Shown: piece after piece, positions 27,478-35,768 of the stretch
Position numbering within the stretch: position 1 is the stretch's first letter
Layout: each line of letters begins with the position of its first letter
Origin: an uncultured Clostridia bacterium
GTDB lineage: Bacteria; Bacillota; Clostridia; UBA1381; UBA9506
Direction: 5' to 3'
DNA: 64,000 bases
Assembly (NCBI GenBank): GCA_944393605.1
Contig: CALYAO010000052.1
Coordinates: 1 to 64,000, forward strand
The notes under the pieces: model-generated
Seen by the model: the letters and a program-made list of their open reading frames with translations, nothing else
Database searches by the model: none
What the model was told of the DNA's origin: nothing
Translations under genes and position numbers: made by a program

Positions 27478-29706
27478 ATGAATAACAGCACGGCAAAAAC
27501 GATTCCGCAAATTTTACGAGAGAATATCTGCACCATATTTAATCTGCTAAACGTCTTGATTGCCGTTGCGCTTGCGGTGGTAGGTGCGTGGAAAAATATA
27601 CTTTTCATTTTGGTTATCTGCATGAATACGGCGATCGGTATTGTGCAGGAAATAAAAGCAAAGCGTCAGATTGAAAAACTTACCCTTCTGTCGCTTCCAA
27701 AGGTCTTGGTGCTTCGGGAGGGACAGGAATATCATATATCGCCCGATGAAATGAATCAGGGCGATATGTTTTGCTTGGAGAGCGGCTCGGTTGTCTGCTG
27801 TGACAGTAAAATCGAAAGTGGAGCTGTTGAAGTGAACGAATCCATCTTAACAGGTGAATCGGAGCCTGTTTTAAAGCATGCGGGCGATGTGCTTTTATCG
27901 GGCAGTACCGTTATATCGGGCAAATGCCAGGCAGAAGCCATTTGTGGAAGCGGAGACAGTTTCACTTCGAAAATTGTAGACGAAGTCAAAACGACAAAGC
28001 AAAGCGGTTCGGAACTTTTCATGTCCATGAAAAAGGTTACGAAATTTACAAGTTTCTTTATTGTTCCGCTTGGCGTTCTATTGTTTATACAGGGATACTT
28101 TTTTAGAAATATGTCGCTCAGCGGTATCGTGGTTTCCACATCTGCCGGCCTTTTAGGAATGCTGCCGAAGGGACTCGTGTTGCTGATCAGCATTGGCTTG
28201 GCTGTTGGAGTCATCCATCTTTCGAAGAAAAACGTGCTTGTCCGTCAGCTGCATTCCCTTGAAAATTTGGCCCATTGTGATACGGTATGCCTTGATAAAA
28301 CAGGGACGCTTACCGAGGGAACTTTGACGGTTGAAAGCGTTTTTGCAGATATTGACGACCAGGAATTTGAAAAGCTGATGTCAACCTATTTAAAATATAC
28401 AGAGGATAACAATGCAACTTATCATGCATTGAATCATTATTTCAAGAAGGGTGAAAGCTATGCTTCTTTGGCTACGGTTCCTTTTTCATCAGAGAGAAAA
28501 TATTCGGCAGTAACACTGGATAATGGACAAACTCTCGTGATAGGAGCGCCTGAAAAACTTTGCAATTCCATTGCTTGTGAAGTTTCGGACATAATGGCGG
28601 AGGGAAAACGCGTTATTTTTGCAGGATTATGCCGCGGAGAGGTCAATCCCGAAAATATAACGCTGATAGGCATGATTGTGATTTCTGATAAGGTCAGAAA
28701 AAATGCAAAGGAAACGATCGCATATTTTTATTCCCAGGATATGGATGTAAAAGTCATTTCCGGCGACAACCCATATGCGGCAGCGGCGATCGCAAAAAAG
28801 GCGGGAATTCGAAACGCAGAGTTATATATAGATATGAGCGATATTTCGGATGAGGATATCACAAAGATCGCCGATCAATATACGGTGTTTGGCAGAGTGA
28901 CGCCGAAACAGAAAAAACTGCTGATCGCCGCATTGCAGAAAAACGGTCATAAAGTAGCGATGACGGGCGACGGCGTCAATGATCTTCTGGCAATGCGTCA
29001 GGCGGATTGTTCCGCTGCAATGGGAAACGGCAGCGATGCGGCAAAACAAACGGCGCAGCTTGTGCTCATCAACTCTGATTTTTCTGTTTTGAAAGATGTC
29101 ATTTCGGAGGGACGCAGGGTTATAAACAATTTGACCAAATCGGCGGGCGTATTTTTTATCAAGACAATTTACTCGGTGCTCTTGTGTATGCTCTGCTTAG
29201 TCTTAAATGCAAATTTTCCATTTATCCCAATCCAGATTACATTCATTGACGCAGTGATCGAAGCGTTTCCGGCTTTCTTTATGTCGTTTGAAAAAAATGA
29301 TCACAAACCCTCCGGCAGCTTTTTAAAAACGGCTATCCGCGCCGCGCTGCCAAACGGCATCGCAGTATCTGTATGCTGCGCTGTGCTGCTGCTTGCGGCC
29401 GGCCATATAGGACTTGATGCGGCACAGAGTTCGCTTCTGATGTATCTTTCGGTTGGATTTATCAGTCTTGCCGGGGTGATAAAAGCAAGTCTGCCTTTTA
29501 ATATGTTAAGAGGATTTTTGGCATTGGCTTCTGTTCTCGGCTTTGTATGTGCCGTCATTTTTTTTGCCGGGTTATTGCAGCTTCCTGCTCTTTCCCATAC
29601 GGGAGCATTGCTGTTGCCGGCTATCATAGCATTGGGCCTCATACTTGCTGTTTGTATTCAAATCCCCGAATGGAAAGGAACTGGTGATTTACGATCATCA
29701 CAATGA
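27478..29706 (+). CDS. P-type ATPase, CtpE-like group
   Basis: 742 aa, AT-rich. Actuator motif LTGESEP (near 125), phosphorylation motif DKTGTLTEG with Asp273, hinge MTGDGVND (near 500), C-terminal helices with ITFIDAVIEAFPAFFMSFEKND. The plan and M5-M6 motif fit bacterial ATPases related to CtpE/YoaB rather than SERCA. In M4 the motif is LPKGL where pumps of this type usually have PEGL: Lys replaces the ion-binding Glu. ATG 27478 is eight bases after AGGAG; GTG 27469 overlaps the site. Ion unknown. No good terminator follows directly. Confidence 0.88.
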   Translation: MNNSTAKTIPQILRENICTIFNLLNVLIAVALAVVGAWKNILFILVICMNTAIGIVQEIKAKRQIEKLTLLSLPKVLVLREGQEYHISPDEMNQGDMFCLESGSVVCCDSKIESGAVEVNESILTGESEPVLKHAGDVLLSGSTVISGKCQAEAICGSGDSFTSKIVDEVKTTKQSGSELFMSMKKVTKFTSFFIVPLGVLLFIQGYFFRNMSLSGIVVSTSAGLLGMLPKGLVLLISIGLAVGVIHLSKKNVLVRQLHSLENLAHCDTVCLDKTGTLTEGTLTVESVFADIDDQEFEKLMSTYLKYTEDNNATYHALNHYFKKGESYASLATVPFSSERKYSAVTLDNGQTLVIGAPEKLCNSIACEVSDIMAEGKRVIFAGLCRGEVNPENITLIGMIVISDKVRKNAKETIAYFYSQDMDVKVISGDNPYAAAAIAKKAGIRNAELYIDMSDISDEDITKIADQYTVFGRVTPKQKKLLIAALQKNGHKVAMTGDGVNDLLAMRQADCSAAMGNGSDAAKQTAQLVLINSDFSVLKDVISEGRRVINNLTKSAGVFFIKTIYSVLLCMLCLVLNANFPFIPIQITFIDAVIEAFPAFFMSFEKNDHKPSGSFLKTAIRAALPNGIAVSVCCAVLLLAAGHIGLDAAQSSLLMYLSVGFISLAGVIKASLPFNMLRGFLALASVLGFVCAVIFFAGLLQLPALSHTGALLLPAIIALGLILAVCIQIPEWKGTGDLRSSQ

Positions 29707-30368
29707 TAGATTTTTGTATTTGTAATCTCATCCAGAGGAAAAGATGCGCTGCAGAGTTTGACACCGTGTGATGCCTAAAATATCAATGGTGGGAAATTTT
29801 GGGTATTTTTATACAAAACCTGCGAACCGTTCTTTTCCGTCAGAACATCTGCTTTCATCCGGAATGAGCGGATGCGTGATCTCCCATACCAATGTTGTGT
29901 TTGGTATAAGCCCGGCCGTATGATGTTTGCTGATTCTTTTTGCAAAAAGATCTGTTTGCGCATTACCCCTGTGATATTTTGGACGGAATCGGCTTGGGAT
30001 GCGTGACAATCTCTGGCAAAGCAATCAATTGGAATGGAATCACAAATATTGTGCTTTTCTATCCCAGAAAGTGCCCATTTTACGGCATTTTCCGGGATTT
30101 TTTTCGCAGCTGGCTGCATTTGCCGTATTTTTTGGCCCTTTGTCCTGCGCTGTAACTTCAATATGATTGCTTGCATGCCGTTATGTTATGCAAGAATGTC
30201 AGGCAATTTCACTGAATTTCATGGCATTTTTCGAAATAGGATGCGGTCTGCGGATGGATCATCGCTTCGTTTCAAGTTTAACATTTCTCAAACATTCTCC
30301 AAGCAATTCAAAAACATTGGCGGCGTATGATGGGACTTGTTGGAAATCAGGCAATGGAGGTATCAACG
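29707..30368. other. Gene-poor stretch between P-type ATPase and alcohol dehydrogenase
   Basis: 660 bases without a supportable gene. A 133-codon minus-strand frame (29775-30176) lacks a ribosome binding site and any motif. An inverted repeat CTTGCAT/ATGCAAG (30170-30176, 30188-30194, 11-nt loop) could be an operator for the downstream gene. No clear promoter seen. Confidence 0.5.
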
Positions 30369-31397
30369 ATGAAAGCAGCAATTTATTTGGGGCAGGGACA
30401 GGTGGCAGTCAGAGAGCTGCCCGATCCCGTATGCGGCGACAACGATGTCGTTATTCAAAATATCTATTCCAGTATCTGTGGGACAGATGTTGCTGTGTAC
30501 ACGCATGGCCCGAACACGGGCCACCGCGTGGATGTGGGAGGTGAATTTGGACATGAAACCGTTTCCCGTGTCGTTGCCGTCGGAAAAAACGTTACGGATT
30601 TCAAAGTCGGTGAGCGCGTTTATCCCTATCCGCTTTATGCCAAGAATGATACGAAACGGGCCGGGACAATCGGCGGATTTTCGGAGTATATCCTTGTGCC
30701 CGAAGCCAAACGGGATCACTCCCTGTACGCGGTTCCCGAAGAAATCCCCGACCGTCTTGCTTGCCTGATCGAGCCCTTTACCGTTGGATGCCGTGCTGCA
30801 CGGCGTGGGCAGCCGCAGCAAGGCGAAAGCGCTGTCGTGTTTGGATGCGGAACCATTGGCCTGGCAGCTGCTGTCGCTTTGCAATATTTCGGCATGGAGA
30901 AGGTGATGCTTTGCGATGTGTCTGATTTTCGCTTGCAGATTGCTGAAACGTTAGGCTTTGCGGTATGCAATACGGAAAAAGAAGCGTTTCGGGAGAAAGC
31001 CATTGCGTATTTTGGCAGCGCCCCCGCTTTGACGGGTGCTGTGCCAAACATTGACTGCTGGATGGACGCTGCCGGCGCGGCTAGCATTCTGGATTCCTAT
31101 ATGGAGAGCGGAAAGATTATCAGCCGGTTTGTCGCAGTGGCTGTCAACAATAAGCCGCGACAAGTGGATCTTTTGCACATGGTCTACGCGCAAAAAAGCA
31201 TCATTGGCTCGGGCGGCTATTTCCCGGAGGATGTTCGGGATGTTATGGCGATGATGACAAGCGGCAAATGGGAGTTGGAGGCCATTATCACGCACGAGTT
31301 TCCGCTCGAGCAGATTGCCCAAGCGATTCAGACTGCCGCCGATCCGAACAGAGCGTTTCATGTTATGATTCGGTTTTCACCCGAAAGGAGGAAATAA
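30369..31397 (+). CDS. Zinc-type medium-chain alcohol dehydrogenase
   Basis: 342 aa MDR protein. Catalytic zinc ligands are Cys37 (SICGTD), His60-Glu61 (FGHE) and the acidic residue in LIEPFTVG. The nucleotide fold has FGCGTIGLAAA. The structural-zinc lobe is missing: no four-cysteine cluster follows FGHE, and the chain goes directly to VGERVYPYPL. This occurs in some sorbitol/threonine dehydrogenase relatives. ATG 30369 has GGAGGT upstream; the ATG at 30327 lacks one. Substrate unknown; NAD(P)-dependent oxidation of a polyol or secondary alcohol is likely. Confidence 0.85.
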   Translation: MKAAIYLGQGQVAVRELPDPVCGDNDVVIQNIYSSICGTDVAVYTHGPNTGHRVDVGGEFGHETVSRVVAVGKNVTDFKVGERVYPYPLYAKNDTKRAGTIGGFSEYILVPEAKRDHSLYAVPEEIPDRLACLIEPFTVGCRAARRGQPQQGESAVVFGCGTIGLAAAVALQYFGMEKVMLCDVSDFRLQIAETLGFAVCNTEKEAFREKAIAYFGSAPALTGAVPNIDCWMDAAGAASILDSYMESGKIISRFVAVAVNNKPRQVDLLHMVYAQKSIIGSGGYFPEDVRDVMAMMTSGKWELEAIITHEFPLEQIAQAIQTAADPNRAFHVMIRFSPERRK

Positions 31398-31517
31398 TCA
31401 AAAGAATGCATTTTTCATATTTTGCAAACAATTTTTCAAACTTTCAAAAACATACAAACGATACAATACAGTCAACAGGTGAGCAATCACCAAACAATAT
31501 TTGGGAGGTCATAGACG

Positions 31518-31886
31518 ATGAAAAAAAAGGACTTTGTAACCATGCTGATGAGCGTTGTCGGCGGGATCCTGTTTGCACTTGGTATGTGCATGGCGTTGAT
31601 CCCCGAATGGGGAGCCATGACACAGGGGATTGTGGTTGGCGCTGTGGGCTTGGTTGTGCTGCTGGCCATGGTGATCACGCGCCGAAAGATGGATAACAAA
31701 CCTGCCATCGTATTCAACGGGAAAGCCATTGCCACGACGCTTTACGGGATCTTTGCCACGACGGTGTTCGGCGCGGGGATGTGTATGGTCATGGTGTGGA
31801 ATATGATGCTATGGGGCATTGTCGTGGGTAGTATTGGTCTGATCTTGCTGCTCTGCCTGGTTCCCATTTGCAAAGGACTGAAGTAA
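31518..31886 (+). CDS. Four-helix membrane protein with duplicated GMC motif
   Basis: 122 aa, four likely helices. It is an internal duplication: FALGMCMALIPEW...GIVVGAVGL in the first half and FGAGMCMVMVW...GIVVGSIGL in the second. The same unit occurs once in the protein at 34942, so the two genes share a family. ATG 31518 has GGGAGG eight bases upstream. I do not know a function. Position just upstream of a two-component system suggests a shared envelope role. Confidence 0.75.
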   Translation: MKKKDFVTMLMSVVGGILFALGMCMALIPEWGAMTQGIVVGAVGLVVLLAMVITRRKMDNKPAIVFNGKAIATTLYGIFATTVFGAGMCMVMVWNMMLWGIVVGSIGLILLLCLVPICKGLK

Positions 31887-31898
31887 GGAGAGGCAACG

Positions 31899-31994
31899 AT
31901 GAAAAAAGGATTGATCTCAGCTGTTATGGCTGCTGTCTTATGCCTTGTCGCAATGCTTGCTGTCCTTGGATGCAAACGCAAAATCAGGGCCTGA
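31899..31994 (+). CDS. 31-aa lipoprotein-like peptide
   Basis: ATG 31899, with AAGGAGAGG eight bases upstream and 12 bases after the previous gene. The peptide is a bare signal sequence: MKKG, a hydrophobic core of about 20 residues and a weak lipobox VLGC at residue 25, then KRKIRA and stop. It may be a very small lipoprotein or the start of one cut short; a terminator follows within 25 bases. Confidence 0.4.
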   Translation: MKKGLISAVMAAVLCLVAMLAVLGCKRKIRA

Positions 31995-32013
31995 CTACTA
32001 TATCGAAAAAGGG

Positions 32014-32056
32014 AAAACCGGCCGGTATCCCATATCTGTGCTGGCTGGTTTTTTCA
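32014..32056 (+). terminator. Intrinsic terminator before the second two-component system
   Basis: 12-bp stem AAAACCGGCCGG/CTGGCTGGTTTT (32014-32025, 32041-32052, two G-U pairs), 15-nt loop, ending in TTTTTTC. Confidence 0.7.
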
Positions 32057-32106
32057 AATAAAAAATGGCAAAATGCGAAAACGCAAACAAAACTTTAACA
32101 TTTCCA

Positions 32107-32115
32107 TGTTATAAT
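32107..32115 (+). promoter_or_regulatory. Extended -10 promoter candidate for the second TCS
   Basis: TGTTATAAT (TATAAT at 32110-32115), no convincing -35 box, about 90 bases ahead of the response regulator ATG. Confidence 0.4.
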
Positions 32116-32207
32116 GCACATATGGCAAATGTTCGTGATGGCTGCCGATACCGCTTCATGTGCGGGCATATCCATTGAAGCAAAAATAACACAGGGAGGG
32201 CCCACCT

Positions 32208-32879
32208 ATGTTCCAGATATTGGTTTTAGAGGACGACAAGGAGTTAAACCGTTCCGTCTGCTCTTTTCTCAATCAAAGCGGGTACCAGGCAACAGGATGT
32301 TTCGAGGCAAATGACGCTTATGACGCGATGTATCATACCACCTTTGATCTCATCGTATCTGATATCATGATGCCGGGCATGGATGGCTTTGCATTTGCCA
32401 AAACCGTGCGAGAACTGAATGAGGACATCCCCATCTTGTTTATGACGGCGCGGGATGACTTTGCCTCGAAACAGCGGGGCTATCGGATCGGCATTGACGA
32501 CTACATGGTAAAGCCGGTTGATTTGGACGAGTTGTTTTTGCGGATCGGCGCGCTCCTGCGGCGGGCAAAGATTGCAAGCAGCCACCGTCTGGAAATCGGC
32601 AAGCTGACGCTGGACGCGTACGAGCGGACCGCGGTTTTTGACGGCGAAGAAATACCGCTTACGATGCGGGAGTTCAACATTCTGTATAAGCTGCTTTCCT
32701 ATCCCAAAAAGACGTTTACCCGCACGCAGCTGATGGATGAATTTTGGGCTGCGGATTCCAATACCGCACCAAGGGCTGTGGATGTGTATATGACAAAACT
32801 GCGGGACAAGTTTTCAAAGTGTCCGGAATTTGAGATTGTCACCGTCCACGGCCTGGGCTACAAGGCGGTGATTCAATGA
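32208..32879 (+). CDS. OmpR-family response regulator
   Basis: 223 aa. Receiver with LEDD near residue 8, Asp52 (IVSDIMMPG), Thr in FMTARDD and Lys in MVKPVD; winged-helix output domain ending in TVHGLGYKAV. ATG 32208 lies behind GGGAGGG. Its stop overlaps the kinase ATG as ATGA, so the two are coupled. Confidence 0.94.
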   Translation: MFQILVLEDDKELNRSVCSFLNQSGYQATGCFEANDAYDAMYHTTFDLIVSDIMMPGMDGFAFAKTVRELNEDIPILFMTARDDFASKQRGYRIGIDDYMVKPVDLDELFLRIGALLRRAKIASSHRLEIGKLTLDAYERTAVFDGEEIPLTMREFNILYKLLSYPKKTFTRTQLMDEFWAADSNTAPRAVDVYMTKLRDKFSKCPEFEIVTVHGLGYKAVIQ

Positions 32880-33967
32880 ACAAGAAAAAGGGGTGGAAGG
32901 GACAGCCGCTGATGATGCTGCGGAGCGGCGTGTTCCTTTTTTGCCTGACGGCGTTTGTAATCACCTGTTCGTTTATGGTCTTTCTCCGCTCCATGGCAGA
33001 TACGACCGGTTTTGTGCTCACCCAGGAGAACATTCGTCCCGCCGCGATTTTAACATTTGCAAATGTCTTATTCCTGACCTTGGTTGGCACAATTGCGGAC
33101 ACAATTCGGCGCAAAATTTTGGTGGAGCGCCCTGTCCGGCATATTATCGTAGCGGCGGAAAAGATCACAAAGGGGGACTTTTCTGCTCGGATACCGCCCC
33201 TGAAAAGGTTTGGCAGCATGGATGGCTACGATGTTATTATAAGCTACTTCAATAAGATGGCGGAAGAACTGTCGGGTGTTGAAACACTGCGCACGGATTT
33301 TATTGCCAATGTTTCCCATGAGCTGAAAACACCGCTCGCCGTCATGCAGAACTATGGGGTCATGCTCCAACAGCCGGGACTAACCGAGGAGAATCGGGTG
33401 GAATATGCAAAGGCAATCACGGAATCCTCCCGCAGGCTGGCGGATTTGATCTCCAATATTTTGAAGCTGAATAAACTGGAAAATCAGCAAATCTACCCCG
33501 AAAAACATCTTTTCAATCTGGGAGAACAGCTTTGTGAGTGCCTTTTGCAGTTTGAAGATACCTGGGAGAAGAAAGAGATTGCGATCAACACGGAGATGGA
33601 GGAAGACGTGCTTATCGAGTCGGACGAGGAACTGTTAACGCTGGTGTGGAACAATCTGTTTTCCAATGCGATGAAGTTTACCGAACCGCAAGGAACCGTT
33701 ACCGTGACATTACAATCTGAGGGTGACGCTGCGGTGGTGCGGGTATCGGATACCGGCTGCGGTATCAGCCCGGAGGTTGGCAAACATATCTTTGAGAAGT
33801 TCTATCAGGGAGATACCTCGCATGCGACACAGGGAAACGGCCTGGGATTGGCGCTGGTCAAGCGGATTGTGGACATTGTCGGCGGCGAGATATCGGTAAA
33901 CAGCGAAGTGGGAACAGGCAGCACGTTCACGGTGAAGATCAGGAGAAAAGAGAATGGAGAGAGCTAA
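32876..33967 (+). CDS. Sensor histidine kinase
   Basis: 363 aa. Two N-terminal membrane segments (about 16-36 and 57-77) with a very short outer loop, so it may sense within the membrane or through a partner. HAMP, HisKA with His148 (NVSHELKTP), then HATPase_c with NNLFSNAMKF, DTGCGI and GNGLGLAL. The stop overlaps the next gene by 14 bases, which argues for joint expression with the 309-aa membrane protein. Confidence 0.93.
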   Translation: MNKKKGWKGQPLMMLRSGVFLFCLTAFVITCSFMVFLRSMADTTGFVLTQENIRPAAILTFANVLFLTLVGTIADTIRRKILVERPVRHIIVAAEKITKGDFSARIPPLKRFGSMDGYDVIISYFNKMAEELSGVETLRTDFIANVSHELKTPLAVMQNYGVMLQQPGLTEENRVEYAKAITESSRRLADLISNILKLNKLENQQIYPEKHLFNLGEQLCECLLQFEDTWEKKEIAINTEMEEDVLIESDEELLTLVWNNLFSNAMKFTEPQGTVTVTLQSEGDAAVVRVSDTGCGISPEVGKHIFEKFYQGDTSHATQGNGLGLALVKRIVDIVGGEISVNSEVGTGSTFTVKIRRKENGES

Positions 33968-34883
33968 AAAAGTTTTGCGAACGCTGTTATTTCCGAAGGC
34001 CATTGTGATCGTGATCTGTGTGCTGGTTGCTGCTGCATTGCTGATTTACACGTTTGGATTTTATGGGGAAAGCGGCATTGTCGCCTTTGTGTCCTATGTC
34101 TTTTCCGCTTACGCGCTCGTGATCCTATGTATCGGGCTATGTTCTGTTGCAAAACGTGTCAAGGATCGAGGCGTGATGCAGCATGCCAAAGATCGAGTCA
34201 TGGAACTTGCAAATCAGAATCACCATATCAGCCGCTATCTGACGGACGCATTGTTCAAAACGAAGGCTTCTCTTCTGCTTTCGCTGGTACTCAATGTTGG
34301 CTATGCGGTGCTGAAGTTTGTTGCTGGTATCTTCTATGGGTCGCCGTGGCTGATCACGTTGGCTGCCTATTATGTTCTTCTGATGACGGTGCGGTTCTTG
34401 CTGCTTCGCCACATGAACCGCAATACAAGTGATAGGATTGCGGAATGGAAACGGTATCGTGCGTGCGGCGTTGTGCTGATTTTTATGAATATCGTCCTCA
34501 TAGGAATGGTGGTTCTGGTTCTGCGGCGCAACGAGGGATTTGCATATGCAGGCTACCTGATTTATGTGATGGCGCTGTATGATTTTTATACCATGACCAG
34601 GGCGGTCGTCCATTTGATAAAGAGCAGAAAGCAGAACAGCCCTGTGTTGACGGCGGCAAAAGTCATCAATGTGGCGGCGGCACTGATTACGATGCTGTCT
34701 TTGGAGACGGCCATGCTGACACAGTTCGGCGGCGACAGCGGTCCCGCCTTCCGCCATAACATGATCGCCTATACAGGCGGATGTATTTGTATCATTCTGG
34801 TTGCAATGGCTGTGTTTATGATCGCAAAAGCAACAAGAAGCATAAAAAGAATGAATGTTCATCCTTCGCAAACATCAGAATAA
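33954..34883 (+). CDS. Polytopic membrane protein, TCS-linked, function unknown
   Basis: 309 aa with about eight hydrophobic segments, including pairs near 16-60, 105-150, 170-215 and 237-290. No domain recognised. It starts 14 bases inside the kinase gene, so it belongs to the same transcript. A membrane partner of the short-loop kinase, or a target of the system, is possible but not shown. Confidence 0.75.
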   Translation: MERAKKVLRTLLFPKAIVIVICVLVAAALLIYTFGFYGESGIVAFVSYVFSAYALVILCIGLCSVAKRVKDRGVMQHAKDRVMELANQNHHISRYLTDALFKTKASLLLSLVLNVGYAVLKFVAGIFYGSPWLITLAAYYVLLMTVRFLLLRHMNRNTSDRIAEWKRYRACGVVLIFMNIVLIGMVVLVLRRNEGFAYAGYLIYVMALYDFYTMTRAVVHLIKSRKQNSPVLTAAKVINVAAALITMLSLETAMLTQFGGDSGPAFRHNMIAYTGGCICIILVAMAVFMIAKATRSIKRMNVHPSQTSE

Positions 34884-34941
34884 GCGCGCAAGCACAAACA
34901 CGGTTTGTTATAACGTTAGCATTAGAAAGGAGCAGATGATC

Positions 34942-35322
34942 ATGGAAGAAAAAAGTGAAACGTTTCACTATACCTATTCTGCCACACAGCAGGAGGAAAT
35001 CAAGCATATTCGGGAAAAATACACCCCGTCCTCACGGGAAGAGGATAAGATGGAGCAACTGCGCAAGCTGGATCGGAGTGTGACAAAGCCTGGCGCTATC
35101 GCCGCGTTGACCGTTGGCATTTTGAGTGCATTGGTGTTCGGCGTGGGGATGTGCTGCACGATGGTCTGGGAAGCGTCGCTGTTTCTCCCCGGTATTGTGA
35201 TTGGCATTGTCGGGCTTGGCGGCATGATTGCCGCTTATCCGGTTTATACCCGTATCACGAAAAGCCGGAGAGAGAAATTGGCGCCGGAAATTATGAGGTT
35301 GTCAGATGAGTTGATGCAATAA
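34942..35322 (+). CDS. Membrane protein with single GMC motif
   Basis: 126 aa. Charged N-terminal part (about 1-55, many E/K/R, likely cytoplasmic), two membrane helices (about 58-78 and 84-104) holding FGVGMCCTMVW...GIVIGIVGL, and a charged tail TKSRREKLAPEI. The helical unit matches both halves of the 122-aa protein at 31518. ATG 34942 is nine bases after AAAGGAG; ATG 34936 is too close. Fourth gene behind the response regulator, 58 bp after the 309-aa protein. Confidence 0.75.
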   Translation: MEEKSETFHYTYSATQQEEIKHIREKYTPSSREEDKMEQLRKLDRSVTKPGAIAALTVGILSALVFGVGMCCTMVWEASLFLPGIVIGIVGLGGMIAAYPVYTRITKSRREKLAPEIMRLSDELMQ

Positions 35323-35631
35323 CCATTGCAATGCCAATCAAATTTATGCCAGAGATCTTGATTTTCCAAGCAAAATCGTTTATAATACTGTTTGCCGTAG
35401 TACCCTTGCAGCACAACGCTTCTTGTGATCAAGGATGGAAACAAGATAGGGATCATATAGCTTGAATGGATCCTTCCAACAATACGTATCAAAAGCCTTA
35501 TGATACCGATTTTTACAAACTGTATTTTGTCCTCGGTCATTGTGTTAGGCGTTCGAAAAAGTGTCATTTTGCTAGCGTAGATGCCTCTTGCGGCAACAAG
35601 TTGGCAACATGGCTTGCATGTTCCCAACATG
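35323..35631. other. Gene-free stretch after the second TCS unit
   Basis: About 300 bases of AT-rich sequence. A hairpin AACATG/CATGTT occurs near 35606-35622. The minus-strand frame of 128 codons has no ribosome binding site or motif. The terminator at 35632 could end a plus-strand transcript from the upstream genes. Confidence 0.5.
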
Positions 35632-35670
35632 AAAGAGTTAACTGCTGAAAGCCAGTTAGCTCTTTTGTTT
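35632..35670 (+). terminator. Intrinsic terminator
   Basis: 13-bp stem AAAGAGTTAACTG/CAGTTAGCTCTTT (one T-G wobble), 8-nt loop, T-rich tail TTTTGTTTCG. Confidence 0.8.
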
Positions 35671-35768
35671 CGTCAGGCACGGGCATAGCGGCAGAAATAG
35701 ATTAGAAACGAAACGATAGAATGCTCCCGATGGATGGTATGCCATTTGTAAGGGTGGAGGTGTCTCAT

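Noticed and set aside
29775-30176. 133-codon minus-strand frame in the gap before the alcohol dehydrogenase
   Set aside because: No ribosome binding site, no domain, no hydrophobic or helix-turn-helix pattern; it may be remnant sequence but cannot be called a gene.
35244-35630. 128-codon minus-strand frame after the second TCS unit, with some hydrophobic stretches
   Set aside because: It overlaps the end of a well-supported gene, lacks a start signal and shows no known membrane family signature.
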